DNA from: Rostratula benghalensis | Lineage: Eukaryota > Chordata > Aves > Charadriiformes > Rostratulidae | Direction of reading: 5' to 3' | Assembly: GCA_013399305.1 (NCBI GenBank) | Contig: VXAI01000098.1 | Span: 1,120,559 to 1,184,558, forward strand | DNA: 64,000 bases | In this document: positions 36,001 to 47,543 of the stretch, piece by piece | How positions within the stretch are numbered: the stretch's first letter is position 1 | Layout of the letters: each line of letters begins with the position of its first letter | Made by a program: the position numbers and the translations under genes | Notes under the pieces: model-generated | Database searches by the model: none | What the model saw: the letters and a program-made list of their open reading frames with translations, nothing else | Told to the model about the DNA's origin: nothing

Positions 36001-39000
36001 AAGGAGAAGGAGAAGGAGAAGGAGAAGGAGAAGGAGAAGGAGAAGAGAAGGAGAAGGAGAAGGAGAAGGAGAAGGAGAAGGAGAAGGAGAAGGAGAAGGA
36101 GAAGAGAAGGAGAAGGAGAAGGAGAAGGAGAAGGAGAAGGAGAAGGAGAAGGAGAAGGAGAAGAGAAGGAGAAGGAGAAGGAGAAGGAGAAGGAGAAGGA
36201 GAAGGAGAAGGAGAAGGAGAAGAGAAGGAGAAGGAGAAGGAGAAGGAGAAGGAGAAGGAGAAGGAGAAGGAGAAGGAGAAGAGAAGGAGAAGGAGAAGGA
36301 GAAGGAGAAGGAGAAGGAGAAGGAGAAGGAGAAGGAGAAGAGAAGGAGAAGGAGAAGGAGAAGGAGAAGGAGAAGGAGAAGGAGAAGGAGAAGGAGAAGA
36401 GAAGGAGAAGGAGAAGGAGAAGGAGAAGGAGAAGGAGAAGGAGAAGGAGAAGGAGAAGAGAAGGAGAAGGAGAAGGAGAAGGAGAAGGAGAAGGAGAAGG
36501 AGAAGGAGAAGGAGAAGAGAAGGAGAAGGAGAAGGAGAAGGAGAAGGAGAAGGAGAAGGAGAAGGAGAAGGAGAAGAGAAGGAGAAGGAGAAGGAGAAGG
36601 AGAAGGAGAAGGAGAAGGAGAAGGAGAAGGAGAAGAGAAGGAGAAGGAGAAGGAGAAGGAGAAGGAGAAGGAGAAGGAGAAGGAGAAGGAGAAGAGAAGG
36701 AGAAGGAGAAGGAGAAGGAGAAGGAGAAGGAGAAGGAGAAGGAGAAGGAGAAGAGAAGGAGAAGGAGAAGGAGAAGGAGAAGGAGAAGGAGAAGGAGAAG
36801 GAGAAGGAGAAGAGAAGGAGAAGGAGAAGGAGAAGGAGAAGGAGAAGGAGAAGGAGAAGGAGAAGGAGAAGAGAAGGAGAAGGAGAAGGAGAAGGAGAAG
36901 GAGAAGGAGAAGGAGAAGGAGAAGGAGAAGAGAAGGAGAAGGAGAAGGAGAAGGAGAAGGAGAAGGAGAAGGAGAAGGAGAAGGAGAAGAGAAGGAGAAG
37001 GAGAAGGAGAAGGAGAAGGAGAAGGAGAAGGAGAAGGAGAAGGAGAAGAGAAGGAGAAGGAGAAGGAGAAGGAGAAGGAGAAGGAGAAGGAGAAGGAGAA
37101 GGAGAAGAGAAGGAGAAGGAGAAGGAGAAGGAGAAGGAGAAGGAGAAGGAGAAGGAGAAGGAGAAGAGAAGGAGAAGGAGAAGGAGAAGGAGAAGGAGAA
37201 GGAGAAGGAGAAGGAGAAGGAGAAGAGAAGGAGAAGGAGAAGGAGAAGGAGAAGGAGAAGGAGAAGGAGAAGGAGAAGGAGAAGAGAAGGAGAAGGAGAA
37301 GGAGAAGGAGAAGGAGAAGGAGAAGGAGAAGGAGAAGGAGAAGAGAAGGAGAAGGAGAAGGAGAAGGAGAAGGAGAAGGAGAAGGAGAAGGAGAAGGAGA
37401 AGAGAAGGAGAAGGAGAAGGAGAAGGAGAAGGAGAAGGAGAAGGAGAAGGAGAAGGAGAAGAGAAGGAGAAGGAGAAGGAGAAGGAGAAGGAGAAGGAGA
37501 AGGAGAAGGAGAAGGAGAAGAGAAGGAGAAGGAGAAGGAGAAGGAGAAGGAGAAGGAGAAGGAGAAGGAGAAGGAGAAGAGAAGGAGAAGGAGAAGGAGA
37601 AGGAGAAGGAGAAGGAGAAGGAGAAGGAGAAGGAGAAGAGAAGGAGAAGGAGAAGGAGAAGGAGAAGGAGAAGGAGAAGGAGAAGGAGAAGGAGAAGAGA
37701 AGGAGAAGGAGAAGGAGAAGGAGAAGGAGAAGGAGAAGGAGAAGGAGAAGGAGAAGAGAAGGAGAAGGAGAAGGAGAAGGAGAAGGAGAAGGAGAAGGAG
37801 AAGGAGAAGGAGAAGAGAAGGAGAAGGAGAAGGAGAAGGAGAAGGAGAAGGAGAAGGAGAAGGAGAAGGAGAAGAGAAGGAGAAGGAGAAGGAGAAGGAG
37901 AAGGAGAAGGAGAAGGAGAAGGAGAAGGAGAAGAGAAGGAGAAGGAGAAGGAGAAGGAGAAGGAGAAGGAGAAGGAGAAGGAGAAGGAGAAGAGAAGGAG
38001 AAGGAGAAGGAGAAGGAGAAGGAGAAGGAGAAGGAGAAGGAGAAGGAGAAGAGAAGGAGAAGGAGAAGGAGAAGGAGAAGGAGAAGGAGAAGGAGAAGGA
38101 GAAGGAGAAGAGAAGGAGAAGGAGAAGGAGAAGGAGAAGGAGAAGGAGAAGGAGAAGGAGAAGGAGAAGAGAAGGAGAAGGAGAAGGAGAAGGAGAAGGA
38201 GAAGGAGAAGGAGAAGGAGAAGGAGAAGAGAAGGAGAAGGAGAAGGAGAAGGAGAAGGAGAAGGAGAAGGAGAAGGAGAAGGAGAAGAGAAGGAGAAGGA
38301 GAAGGAGAAGGAGAAGGAGAAGGAGAAGGAGAAGGAGAAGGAGAAGAGAAGGAGAAGGAGAAGGAGAAGGAGAAGGAGAAGGAGAAGGAGAAGGAGAAGG
38401 AGAAGAGAAGGAGAAGGAGAAGGAGAAGGAGAAGGAGAAGGAGAAGGAGAAGGAGAAGGAGAAGAGAAGGAGAAGGAGAAGGAGAAGGAGAAGGAGAAGG
38501 AGAAGGAGAAGGAGAAGGAGAAGAGAAGGAGAAGGAGAAGGAGAAGGAGAAGGAGAAGGAGAAGGAGAAGGAGAAGGAGAAGAGAAGGAGAAGGAGAAGG
38601 AGAAGGAGAAGGAGAAGGAGAAGGAGAAGGAGAAGGAGAAGAGAAGGAGAAGGAGAAGGAGAAGGAGAAGGAGAAGGAGAAGGAGAAGGAGAAGGAGAAG
38701 AGAAGGAGAAGGAGAAGGAGAAGGAGAAGGAGAAGGAGAAGGAGAAGGAGAAGGAGAAGAGAAGGAGAAGGAGAAGGAGAAGGAGAAGGAGAAGGAGAAG
38801 GAGAAGGAGAAGGAGAAGAGAAGGAGAAGGAGAAGGAGAAGGAGAAGGAGAAGGAGAAGGAGAAGGAGAAGGAGAAGAGAAGGAGAAGGAGAAGGAGAAG
38901 GAGAAGGAGAAGGAGAAGGAGAAGGAGAAGGAGAAGAGAAGGAGAAGGAGAAGGAGAAGGAGAAGGAGAAGGAGAAGGAGAAGGAGAAGGAGAAGAGAAG

Positions 39001-42000
39001 GAGAAGGAGAAGGAGAAGGAGAAGGAGAAGGAGAAGGAGAAGGAGAAGGAGAAGAGAAGGAGAAGGAGAAGGAGAAGGAGAAGGAGAAGGAGAAGGAGAA
39101 GGAGAAGGAGAAGAGAAGGAGAAGGAGAAGGAGAAGGAGAAGGAGAAGGAGAAGGAGAAGGAGAAGGAGAAGAGAAGGAGAAGGAGAAGGAGAAGGAGAA
39201 GGAGAAGGAGAAGGAGAAGGAGAAGGAGAAGAGAAGGAGAAGGAGAAGGAGAAGGAGAAGGAGAAGGAGAAGGAGAAGGAGAAGGAGAAGAGAAGGAGAA
39301 GGAGAAGGAGAAGGAGAAGGAGAAGGAGAAGGAGAAGGAGAAGGAGAAGAGAAGGAGAAGGAGAAGGAGAAGGAGAAGGAGAAGGAGAAGGAGAAGGAGA
39401 AGGAGAAGAGAAGGAGAAGGAGAAGGAGAAGGAGAAGGAGAAGGAGAAGGAGAAGGAGAAGGAGAAGAGAAGGAGAAGGAGAAGGAGAAGGAGAAGGAGA
39501 AGGAGAAGGAGAAGGAGAAGGAGAAGAGAAGGAGAAGGAGAAGGAGAAGGAGAAGGAGAAGGAGAAGGAGAAGGAGAAGGAGAAGAGAAGGAGAAGGAGA
39601 AGGAGAAGGAGAAGGAGAAGGAGAAGGAGAAGGAGAAGGAGAAGAGAAGGAGAAGGAGAAGGAGAAGGAGAAGGAGAAGGAGAAGGAGAAGGAGAAGGAG
39701 AAGAGAAGGAGAAGGAGAAGGAGAAGGAGAAGGAGAAGGAGAAGGAGAAGGAGAAGGAGAAGAGAAGGAGAAGGAGAAGGAGAAGGAGAAGGAGAAGGAG
39801 AAGGAGAAGGAGAAGGAGAAGAGAAGGAGAAGGAGAAGGAGAAGGAGAAGGAGAAGGAGAAGGAGAAGGAGAAGGAGAAGAGAAGGAGAAGGAGAAGGAG
39901 AAGGAGAAGGAGAAGGAGAAGGAGAAGGAGAAGGAGAAGAGAAGGAGAAGGAGAAGGAGAAGGAGAAGGAGAAGGAGAAGGAGAAGGAGAAGGAGAAGAG
40001 AAGGAGAAGGAGAAGGAGAAGGAGAAGGAGAAGGAGAAGGAGAAGGAGAAGGAGAAGAGAAGGAGAAGGAGAAGGAGAAGGAGAAGGAGAAGGAGAAGGA
40101 GAAGGAGAAGGAGAAGAGAAGGAGAAGGAGAAGGAGAAGGAGAAGGAGAAGGAGAAGGAGAAGGAGAAGGAGAAGAGAAGGAGAAGGAGAAGGAGAAGGA
40201 GAAGGAGAAGGAGAAGGAGAAGGAGAAGGAGAAGAGAAGGAGAAGGAGAAGGAGAAGGAGAAGGAGAAGGAGAAGGAGAAGGAGAAGGAGAAGAGAAGGA
40301 GAAGGAGAAGGAGAAGGAGAAGGAGAAGGAGAAGGAGAAGGAGAAGGAGAAGAGAAGGAGAAGGAGAAGGAGAAGGAGAAGGAGAAGGAGAAGGAGAAGG
40401 AGAAGGAGAAGAGAAGGAGAAGGAGAAGGAGAAGGAGAAGGAGAAGGAGAAGGAGAAGGAGAAGGAGAAGAGAAGGAGAAGGAGAAGGAGAAGGAGAAGG
40501 AGAAGGAGAAGGAGAAGGAGAAGGAGAAGAGAAGGAGAAGGAGAAGGAGAAGGAGAAGGAGAAGGAGAAGGAGAAGGAGAAGGAGAAGAGAAGGAGAAGG
40601 AGAAGGAGAAGGAGAAGGAGAAGGAGAAGGAGAAGGAGAAGGAGAAGAGAAGGAGAAGGAGAAGGAGAAGGAGAAGGAGAAGGAGAAGGAGAAGGAGAAG
40701 GAGAAGAGAAGGAGAAGGAGAAGGAGAAGGAGAAGGAGAAGGAGAAGGAGAAGGAGAAGGAGAAGAGAAGGAGAAGGAGAAGGAGAAGGAGAAGGAGAAG
40801 GAGAAGGAGAAGGAGAAGGAGAAGAGAAGGAGAAGGAGAAGGAGAAGGAGAAGGAGAAGGAGAAGGAGAAGGAGAAGGAGAAGAGAAGGAGAAGGAGAAG
40901 GAGAAGGAGAAGGAGAAGGAGAAGGAGAAGGAGAAGGAGAAGAGAAGGAGAAGGAGAAGGAGAAGGAGAAGGAGAAGGAGAAGGAGAAGGAGAAGGAGAA
41001 GAGAAGGAGAAGGAGAAGGAGAAGGAGAAGGAGAAGGAGAAGGAGAAGGAGAAGGAGAAGAGAAGGAGAAGGAGAAGGAGAAGGAGAAGGAGAAGGAGAA
41101 GGAGAAGGAGAAGGAGAAGAGAAGGAGAAGGAGAAGGAGAAGGAGAAGGAGAAGGAGAAGGAGAAGGAGAAGGAGAAGAGAAGGAGAAGGAGAAGGAGAA
41201 GGAGAAGGAGAAGGAGAAGGAGAAGGAGAAGGAGAAGAGAAGGAGAAGGAGAAGGAGAAGGAGAAGGAGAAGGAGAAGGAGAAGGAGAAGGAGAAGAGAA
41301 GGAGAAGGAGAAGGAGAAGGAGAAGGAGAAGGAGAAGGAGAAGGAGAAGGAGAAGAGAAGGAGAAGGAGAAGGAGAAGGAGAAGGAGAAGGAGAAGGAGA
41401 AGGAGAAGGAGAAGAGAAGGAGAAGGAGAAGGAGAAGGAGAAGGAGAAGGAGAAGGAGAAGGAGAAGGAGAAGAGAAGGAGAAGGAGAAGGAGAAGGAGA
41501 AGGAGAAGGAGAAGGAGAAGGAGAAGGAGAAGAGAAGGAGAAGGAGAAGGAGAAGGAGAAGGAGAAGGAGAAGGAGAAGGAGAAGGAGAAGAGAAGGAGA
41601 AGGAGAAGGAGAAGGAGAAGGAGAAGGAGAAGGAGAAGGAGAAGGAGAAGAGAAGGAGAAGGAGAAGGAGAAGGAGAAGGAGAAGGAGAAGGAGAAGGAG
41701 AAGGAGAAGAGAAGGAGAAGGAGAAGGAGAAGGAGAAGGAGAAGGAGAAGGAGAAGGAGAAGGAGAAGAGAAGGAGAAGGAGAAGGAGAAGGAGAAGGAG
41801 AAGGAGAAGGAGAAGGAGAAGGAGAAGAGAAGGAGAAGGAGAAGGAGAAGGAGAAGGAGAAGGAGAAGGAGAAGGAGAAGGAGAAGAGAAGGAGAAGGAG
41901 AAGGAGAAGGAGAAGGAGAAGGAGAAGGAGAAGGAGAAGGAGAAGAGAAGGAGAAGGAGAAGGAGAAGGAGAAGGAGAAGGAGAAGGAGAAGGAGAAGGA

Positions 42001-45000
42001 GAAGAGAAGGAGAAGGAGAAGGAGAAGGAGAAGGAGAAGGAGAAGGAGAAGGAGAAGGAGAAGAGAAGGAGAAGGAGAAGGAGAAGGAGAAGGAGAAGGA
42101 GAAGGAGAAGGAGAAGGAGAAGAGAAGGAGAAGGAGAAGGAGAAGGAGAAGGAGAAGGAGAAGGAGAAGGAGAAGGAGAAGAGAAGGAGAAGGAGAAGGA
42201 GAAGGAGAAGGAGAAGGAGAAGGAGAAGGAGAAGGAGAAGAGAAGGAGAAGGAGAAGGAGAAGGAGAAGGAGAAGGAGAAGGAGAAGGAGAAGGAGAAGA
42301 GAAGGAGAAGGAGAAGGAGAAGGAGAAGGAGAAGGAGAAGGAGAAGGAGAAGGAGAAGAGAAGGAGAAGGAGAAGGAGAAGGAGAAGGAGAAGGAGAAGG
42401 AGAAGGAGAAGGAGAAGAGAAGGAGAAGGAGAAGGAGAAGGAGAAGGAGAAGGAGAAGGAGAAGGAGAAGGAGAAGAGAAGGAGAAGGAGAAGGAGAAGG
42501 AGAAGGAGAAGGAGAAGGAGAAGGAGAAGGAGAAGAGAAGGAGAAGGAGAAGGAGAAGGAGAAGGAGAAGGAGAAGGAGAAGGAGAAGGAGAAGAGAAGG
42601 AGAAGGAGAAGGAGAAGGAGAAGGAGAAGGAGAAGGAGAAGGAGAAGGAGAAGAGAAGGAGAAGGAGAAGGAGAAGGAGAAGGAGAAGGAGAAGGAGAAG
42701 GAGAAGGAGAAGAGAAGGAGAAGGAGAAGGAGAAGGAGAAGGAGAAGGAGAAGGAGAAGGAGAAGGAGAAGAGAAGGAGAAGGAGAAGGAGAAGGAGAAG
42801 GAGAAGGAGAAGGAGAAGGAGAAGGAGAAGAGAAGGAGAAGGAGAAGGAGAAGGAGAAGGAGAAGGAGAAGGAGAAGGAGAAGGAGAAGAGAAGGAGAAG
42901 GAGAAGGAGAAGGAGAAGGAGAAGGAGAAGGAGAAGGAGAAGGAGAAGAGAAGGAGAAGGAGAAGGAGAAGGAGAAGGAGAAGGAGAAGGAGAAGGAGAA
43001 GGAGAAGAGAAGGAGAAGGAGAAGGAGAAGGAGAAGGAGAAGGAGAAGGAGAAGGAGAAGGAGAAGAGAAGGAGAAGGAGAAGGAGAAGGAGAAGGAGAA
43101 GGAGAAGGAGAAGGAGAAGGAGAAGAGAAGGAGAAGGAGAAGGAGAAGGAGAAGGAGAAGGAGAAGGAGAAGGAGAAGGAGAAGAGAAGGAGAAGGAGAA
43201 GGAGAAGGAGAAGGAGAAGGAGAAGGAGAAGGAGAAGGAGAAGAGAAGGAGAAGGAGAAGGAGAAGGAGAAGGAGAAGGAGAAGGAGAAGGAGAAGGAGA
43301 AGAGAAGGAGAAGGAGAAGGAGAAGGAGAAGGAGAAGGAGAAGGAGAAGGAGAAGGAGAAGAGAAGGAGAAGGAGAAGGAGAAGGAGAAGGAGAAGGAGA
43401 AGGAGAAGGAGAAGGAGAAGAGAAGGAGAAGGAGAAGGAGAAGGAGAAGGAGAAGGAGAAGGAGAAGGAGAAGGAGAAGAGAAGGAGAAGGAGAAGGAGA
43501 AGGAGAAGGAGAAGGAGAAGGAGAAGGAGAAGGAGAAGAGAAGGAGAAGGAGAAGGAGAAGGAGAAGGAGAAGGAGAAGGAGAAGGAGAAGGAGAAGAGA
43601 AGGAGAAGGAGAAGGAGAAGGAGAAGGAGAAGGAGAAGGAGAAGGAGAAGGAGAAGAGAAGGAGAAGGAGAAGGAGAAGGAGAAGGAGAAGGAGAAGGAG
43701 AAGGAGAAGGAGAAGAGAAGGAGAAGGAGAAGGAGAAGGAGAAGGAGAAGGAGAAGGAGAAGGAGAAGGAGAAGAGAAGGAGAAGGAGAAGGAGAAGGAG
43801 AAGGAGAAGGAGAAGGAGAAGGAGAAGGAGAAGAGAAGGAGAAGGAGAAGGAGAAGGAGAAGGAGAAGGAGAAGGAGAAGGAGAAGGAGAAGAGAAGGAG
43901 AAGGAGAAGGAGAAGGAGAAGGAGAAGGAGAAGGAGAAGGAGAAGGAGAAGAGAAGGAGAAGGAGAAGGAGAAGGAGAAGGAGAAGGAGAAGGAGAAGGA
44001 GAAGGAGAAGAGAAGGAGAAGGAGAAGGAGAAGGAGAAGGAGAAGGAGAAGGAGAAGGAGAAGGAGAAGAGAAGGAGAAGGAGAAGGAGAAGGAGAAGGA
44101 GAAGGAGAAGGAGAAGGAGAAGGAGAAGAGAAGGAGAAGGAGAAGGAGAAGGAGAAGGAGAAGGAGAAGGAGAAGGAGAAGGAGAAGAGAAGGAGAAGGA
44201 GAAGGAGAAGGAGAAGGAGAAGGAGAAGGAGAAGGAGAAGGAGAAGAGAAGGAGAAGGAGAAGGAGAAGGAGAAGGAGAAGGAGAAGGAGAAGGAGAAGG
44301 AGAAGAGAAGGAGAAGGAGAAGGAGAAGGAGAAGGAGAAGGAGAAGGAGAAGGAGAAGGAGAAGAGAAGGAGAAGGAGAAGGAGAAGGAGAAGGAGAAGG
44401 AGAAGGAGAAGGAGAAGGAGAAGAGAAGGAGAAGGAGAAGGAGAAGGAGAAGGAGAAGGAGAAGGAGAAGGAGAAGGAGAAGAGAAGGAGAAGGAGAAGG
44501 AGAAGGAGAAGGAGAAGGAGAAGGAGAAGGAGAAGGAGAAGAGAAGGAGAAGGAGAAGGAGAAGGAGAAGGAGAAGGAGAAGGAGAAGGAGAAGGAGAAG
44601 AGAAGGAGAAGGAGAAGGAGAAGGAGAAGGAGAAGGAGAAGGAGAAGGAGAAGGAGAAGAGAAGGAGAAGGAGAAGGAGAAGGAGAAGGAGAAGGAGAAG
44701 GAGAAGGAGAAGGAGAAGAGAAGGAGAAGGAGAAGGAGAAGGAGAAGGAGAAGGAGAAGGAGAAGGAGAAGGAGAAGAGAAGGAGAAGGAGAAGGAGAAG
44801 GAGAAGGAGAAGGAGAAGGAGAAGGAGAAGGAGAAGAGAAGGAGAAGGAGAAGGAGAAGGAGAAGGAGAAGGAGAAGGAGAAGGAGAAGGAGAAGAGAAG
44901 GAGAAGGAGAAGGAGAAGGAGAAGGAGAAGGAGAAGGAGAAGGAGAAGGAGAAGAGAAGGAGAAGGAGAAGGAGAAGGAGAAGGAGAAGGAGAAGGAGAA

Positions 45001-47377
45001 GGAGAAGGAGAAGAGAAGGAGAAGGAGAAGGAGAAGGAGAAGGAGAAGGAGAAGGAGAAGGAGAAGGAGAAGAGAAGGAGAAGGAGAAGGAGAAGGAGAA
45101 GGAGAAGGAGAAGGAGAAGGAGAAGGAGAAGAGAAGGAGAAGGAGAAGGAGAAGGAGAAGGAGAAGGAGAAGGAGAAGGAGAAGGAGAAGAGAAGGAGAA
45201 GGAGAAGGAGAAGGAGAAGGAGAAGGAGAAGGAGAAGGAGAAGGAGAAGAGAAGGAGAAGGAGAAGGAGAAGGAGAAGGAGAAGGAGAAGGAGAAGGAGA
45301 AGGAGAAGAGAAGGAGAAGGAGAAGGAGAAGGAGAAGGAGAAGGAGAAGGAGAAGGAGAAGGAGAAGAGAAGGAGAAGGAGAAGGAGAAGGAGAAGGAGA
45401 AGGAGAAGGAGAAGGAGAAGGAGAAGAGAAGGAGAAGGAGAAGGAGAAGGAGAAGGAGAAGGAGAAGGAGAAGGAGAAGGAGAAGAGAAGGAGAAGGAGA
45501 AGGAGAAGGAGAAGGAGAAGGAGAAGGAGAAGGAGAAGGAGAAGAGAAGGAGAAGGAGAAGGAGAAGGAGAAGGAGAAGGAGAAGGAGAAGGAGAAGGAG
45601 AAGAGAAGGAGAAGGAGAAGGAGAAGGAGAAGGAGAAGGAGAAGGAGAAGGAGAAGGAGAAGAGAAGGAGAAGGAGAAGGAGAAGGAGAAGGAGAAGGAG
45701 AAGGAGAAGGAGAAGGAGAAGAGAAGGAGAAGGAGAAGGAGAAGGAGAAGGAGAAGGAGAAGGAGAAGGAGAAGGAGAAGAGAAGGAGAAGGAGAAGGAG
45801 AAGGAGAAGGAGAAGGAGAAGGAGAAGGAGAAGGAGAAGAGAAGGAGAAGGAGAAGGAGAAGGAGAAGGAGAAGGAGAAGGAGAAGGAGAAGGAGAAGAG
45901 AAGGAGAAGGAGAAGGAGAAGGAGAAGGAGAAGGAGAAGGAGAAGGAGAAGGAGAAGAGAAGGAGAAGGAGAAGGAGAAGGAGAAGGAGAAGGAGAAGGA
46001 GAAGGAGAAGGAGAAGAGAAGGAGAAGGAGAAGGAGAAGGAGAAGGAGAAGGAGAAGGAGAAGGAGAAGGAGAAGAGAAGGAGAAGGAGAAGGAGAAGGA
46101 GAAGGAGAAGGAGAAGGAGAAGGAGAAGGAGAAGAGAAGGAGAAGGAGAAGGAGAAGGAGAAGGAGAAGGAGAAGGAGAAGGAGAAGGAGAAGAGAAGGA
46201 GAAGGAGAAGGAGAAGGAGAAGGAGAAGGAGAAGGAGAAGGAGAAGGAGAAGAGAAGGAGAAGGAGAAGGAGAAGGAGAAGGAGAAGGAGAAGGAGAAGG
46301 AGAAGGAGAAGAGAAGGAGAAGGAGAAGGAGAAGGAGAAGGAGAAGGAGAAGGAGAAGGAGAAGGAGAAGAGAAGGAGAAGGAGAAGGAGAAGGAGAAGG
46401 AGAAGGAGAAGGAGAAGGAGAAGGAGAAGAGAAGGAGAAGGAGAAGGAGAAGGAGAAGGAGAAGGAGAAGGAGAAGGAGAAGGAGAAGAGAAGGAGAAGG
46501 AGAAGGAGAAGGAGAAGGAGAAGGAGAAGGAGAAGGAGAAGGAGAAGAGAAGGAGAAGGAGAAGGAGAAGGAGAAGGAGAAGGAGAAGGAGAAGGAGAAG
46601 GAGAAGAGAAGGAGAAGGAGAAGGAGAAGGAGAAGGAGAAGGAGAAGGAGAAGGAGAAGGAGAAGAGAAGGAGAAGGAGAAGGAGAAGGAGAAGGAGAAG
46701 GAGAAGGAGAAGGAGAAGGAGAAGAGAAGGAGAAGGAGAAGGAGAAGGAGAAGGAGAAGGAGAAGGAGAAGGAGAAGGAGAAGAGAAGGAGAAGGAGAAG
46801 GAGAAGGAGAAGGAGAAGGAGAAGGAGAAGGAGAAGGAGAAGAGAAGGAGAAGGAGAAGGAGAAGGAGAAGGAGAAGGAGAAGGAGAAGGAGAAGGAGAA
46901 GAGAAGGAGAAGGAGAAGGAGAAGGAGAAGGAGAAGGAGAAGGAGAAGGAGAAGGAGAAGAGAAGGAGAAGGAGAAGGAGAAGGAGAAGGAGAAGGAGAA
47001 GGAGAAGGAGAAGGAGAAGAGAAGGAGAAGGAGAAGGAGAAGGAGAAGGAGAAGGAGAAGGAGAAGGAGAAGGAGAAGAGAAGGAGAAGGAGAAGGAGAA
47101 GGAGAAGGAGAAGGAGAAGGAGAAGGAGAAGGAGAAGAGAAGGAGAAGGAGAAGGAGAAGGAGAAGGAGAAGGAGAAGGAGAAGGAGAAGGAGAAGAGAA
47201 GGAGAAGGAGAAGGAGAAGGAGAAGGAGAAGGAGAAGGAGAAGGAGAAGGAGAAGAGAAGGAGAAGGAGAAGGAGAAGGAGAAGGAGAAGGAGAAGGAGA
47301 AGGAGAAGGAGAAGAGAAGGAGAAGGAGAAGGAGAAGGAGAAGGAGAAGGAGAAGGAGAAGGAGAAGGAGAAGAGAA
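1..47377. repeat. 59-bp higher-order GGAGAA satellite array, 803 exact periods
   Basis: The plus strand is built only of G and A. The unit is nine GGAGAA hexamers (54 bases) followed by one GAGAA pentamer, that is, ten hexamers of which one has lost a G. The first pentamer is at 55-59 and the last at 47373-47377. The distance between them is 47318 = 802 x 59, so there are exactly 803 units in register. Rows 3540 bases (60 periods) apart, from base 1 through 46021, are identical where I compared them, so no net insertion or deletion accumulates. I noticed no substitution, although I cannot certify every base by eye. There is no T, hence no stop codon on either strand and no ATG or CAT. Either this is an extraordinarily homogeneous satellite or an assembly or gap-filling loop; the perfection favours the second. 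Confidence 0.97.
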
Positions 47378-47543
47378 GGAGAAGGAGAAGGAGAAGGAGA
47401 AGGAGAAGGAGAAGGAGAAGGAGAAGGAGAAGGAGAAGGAGAAGGNGAAGGAGAAGGAGAAGGAGAAGGAGAAGGAGAAGGAGAAGGAGAAGGAGAAGGA
47501 GAAGGAGAAGGAGAAGGAGAAGGAGAAGGAGAAGGAGAAGGAG
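47378..47543. repeat. Plain (GGAGAA)n terminus of the array
   Basis: After the last GAGAA pentamer the array continues as uninterrupted GGAGAA for 27 full hexamers plus GGAG, then stops at the unique sequence CCCACAGG. The 59-base higher-order period is absent: no pentamer appears in these 166 bases, where two or three would be expected. The change of structure suggests that this edge was assembled from different data than the periodic part, or that the edge escaped homogenisation. Confidence 0.97.
47446..47446. other. Single ambiguous base (N) inside the repeat
   Basis: The N stands where the A of GGAGAA is expected, and the hexamer phase is unbroken on both sides. It is a consensus ambiguity rather than a sized gap. 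It lies in the plain-hexamer edge, 68 bases after the last periodic unit. Confidence 0.95.

Noticed and set aside
1..47377. CRISPR-like array (regular 59-base spacing)
   Set aside because: There are no distinct spacers; repeat and interval are the same GGAGAA sequence, and the DNA is of vertebrate type.
1..47543. Telomeric or subtelomeric repeat
   Set aside because: The hexamer is GGAGAA, not TTAGGG; no T is present and no TTAGGG units occur at the edge.
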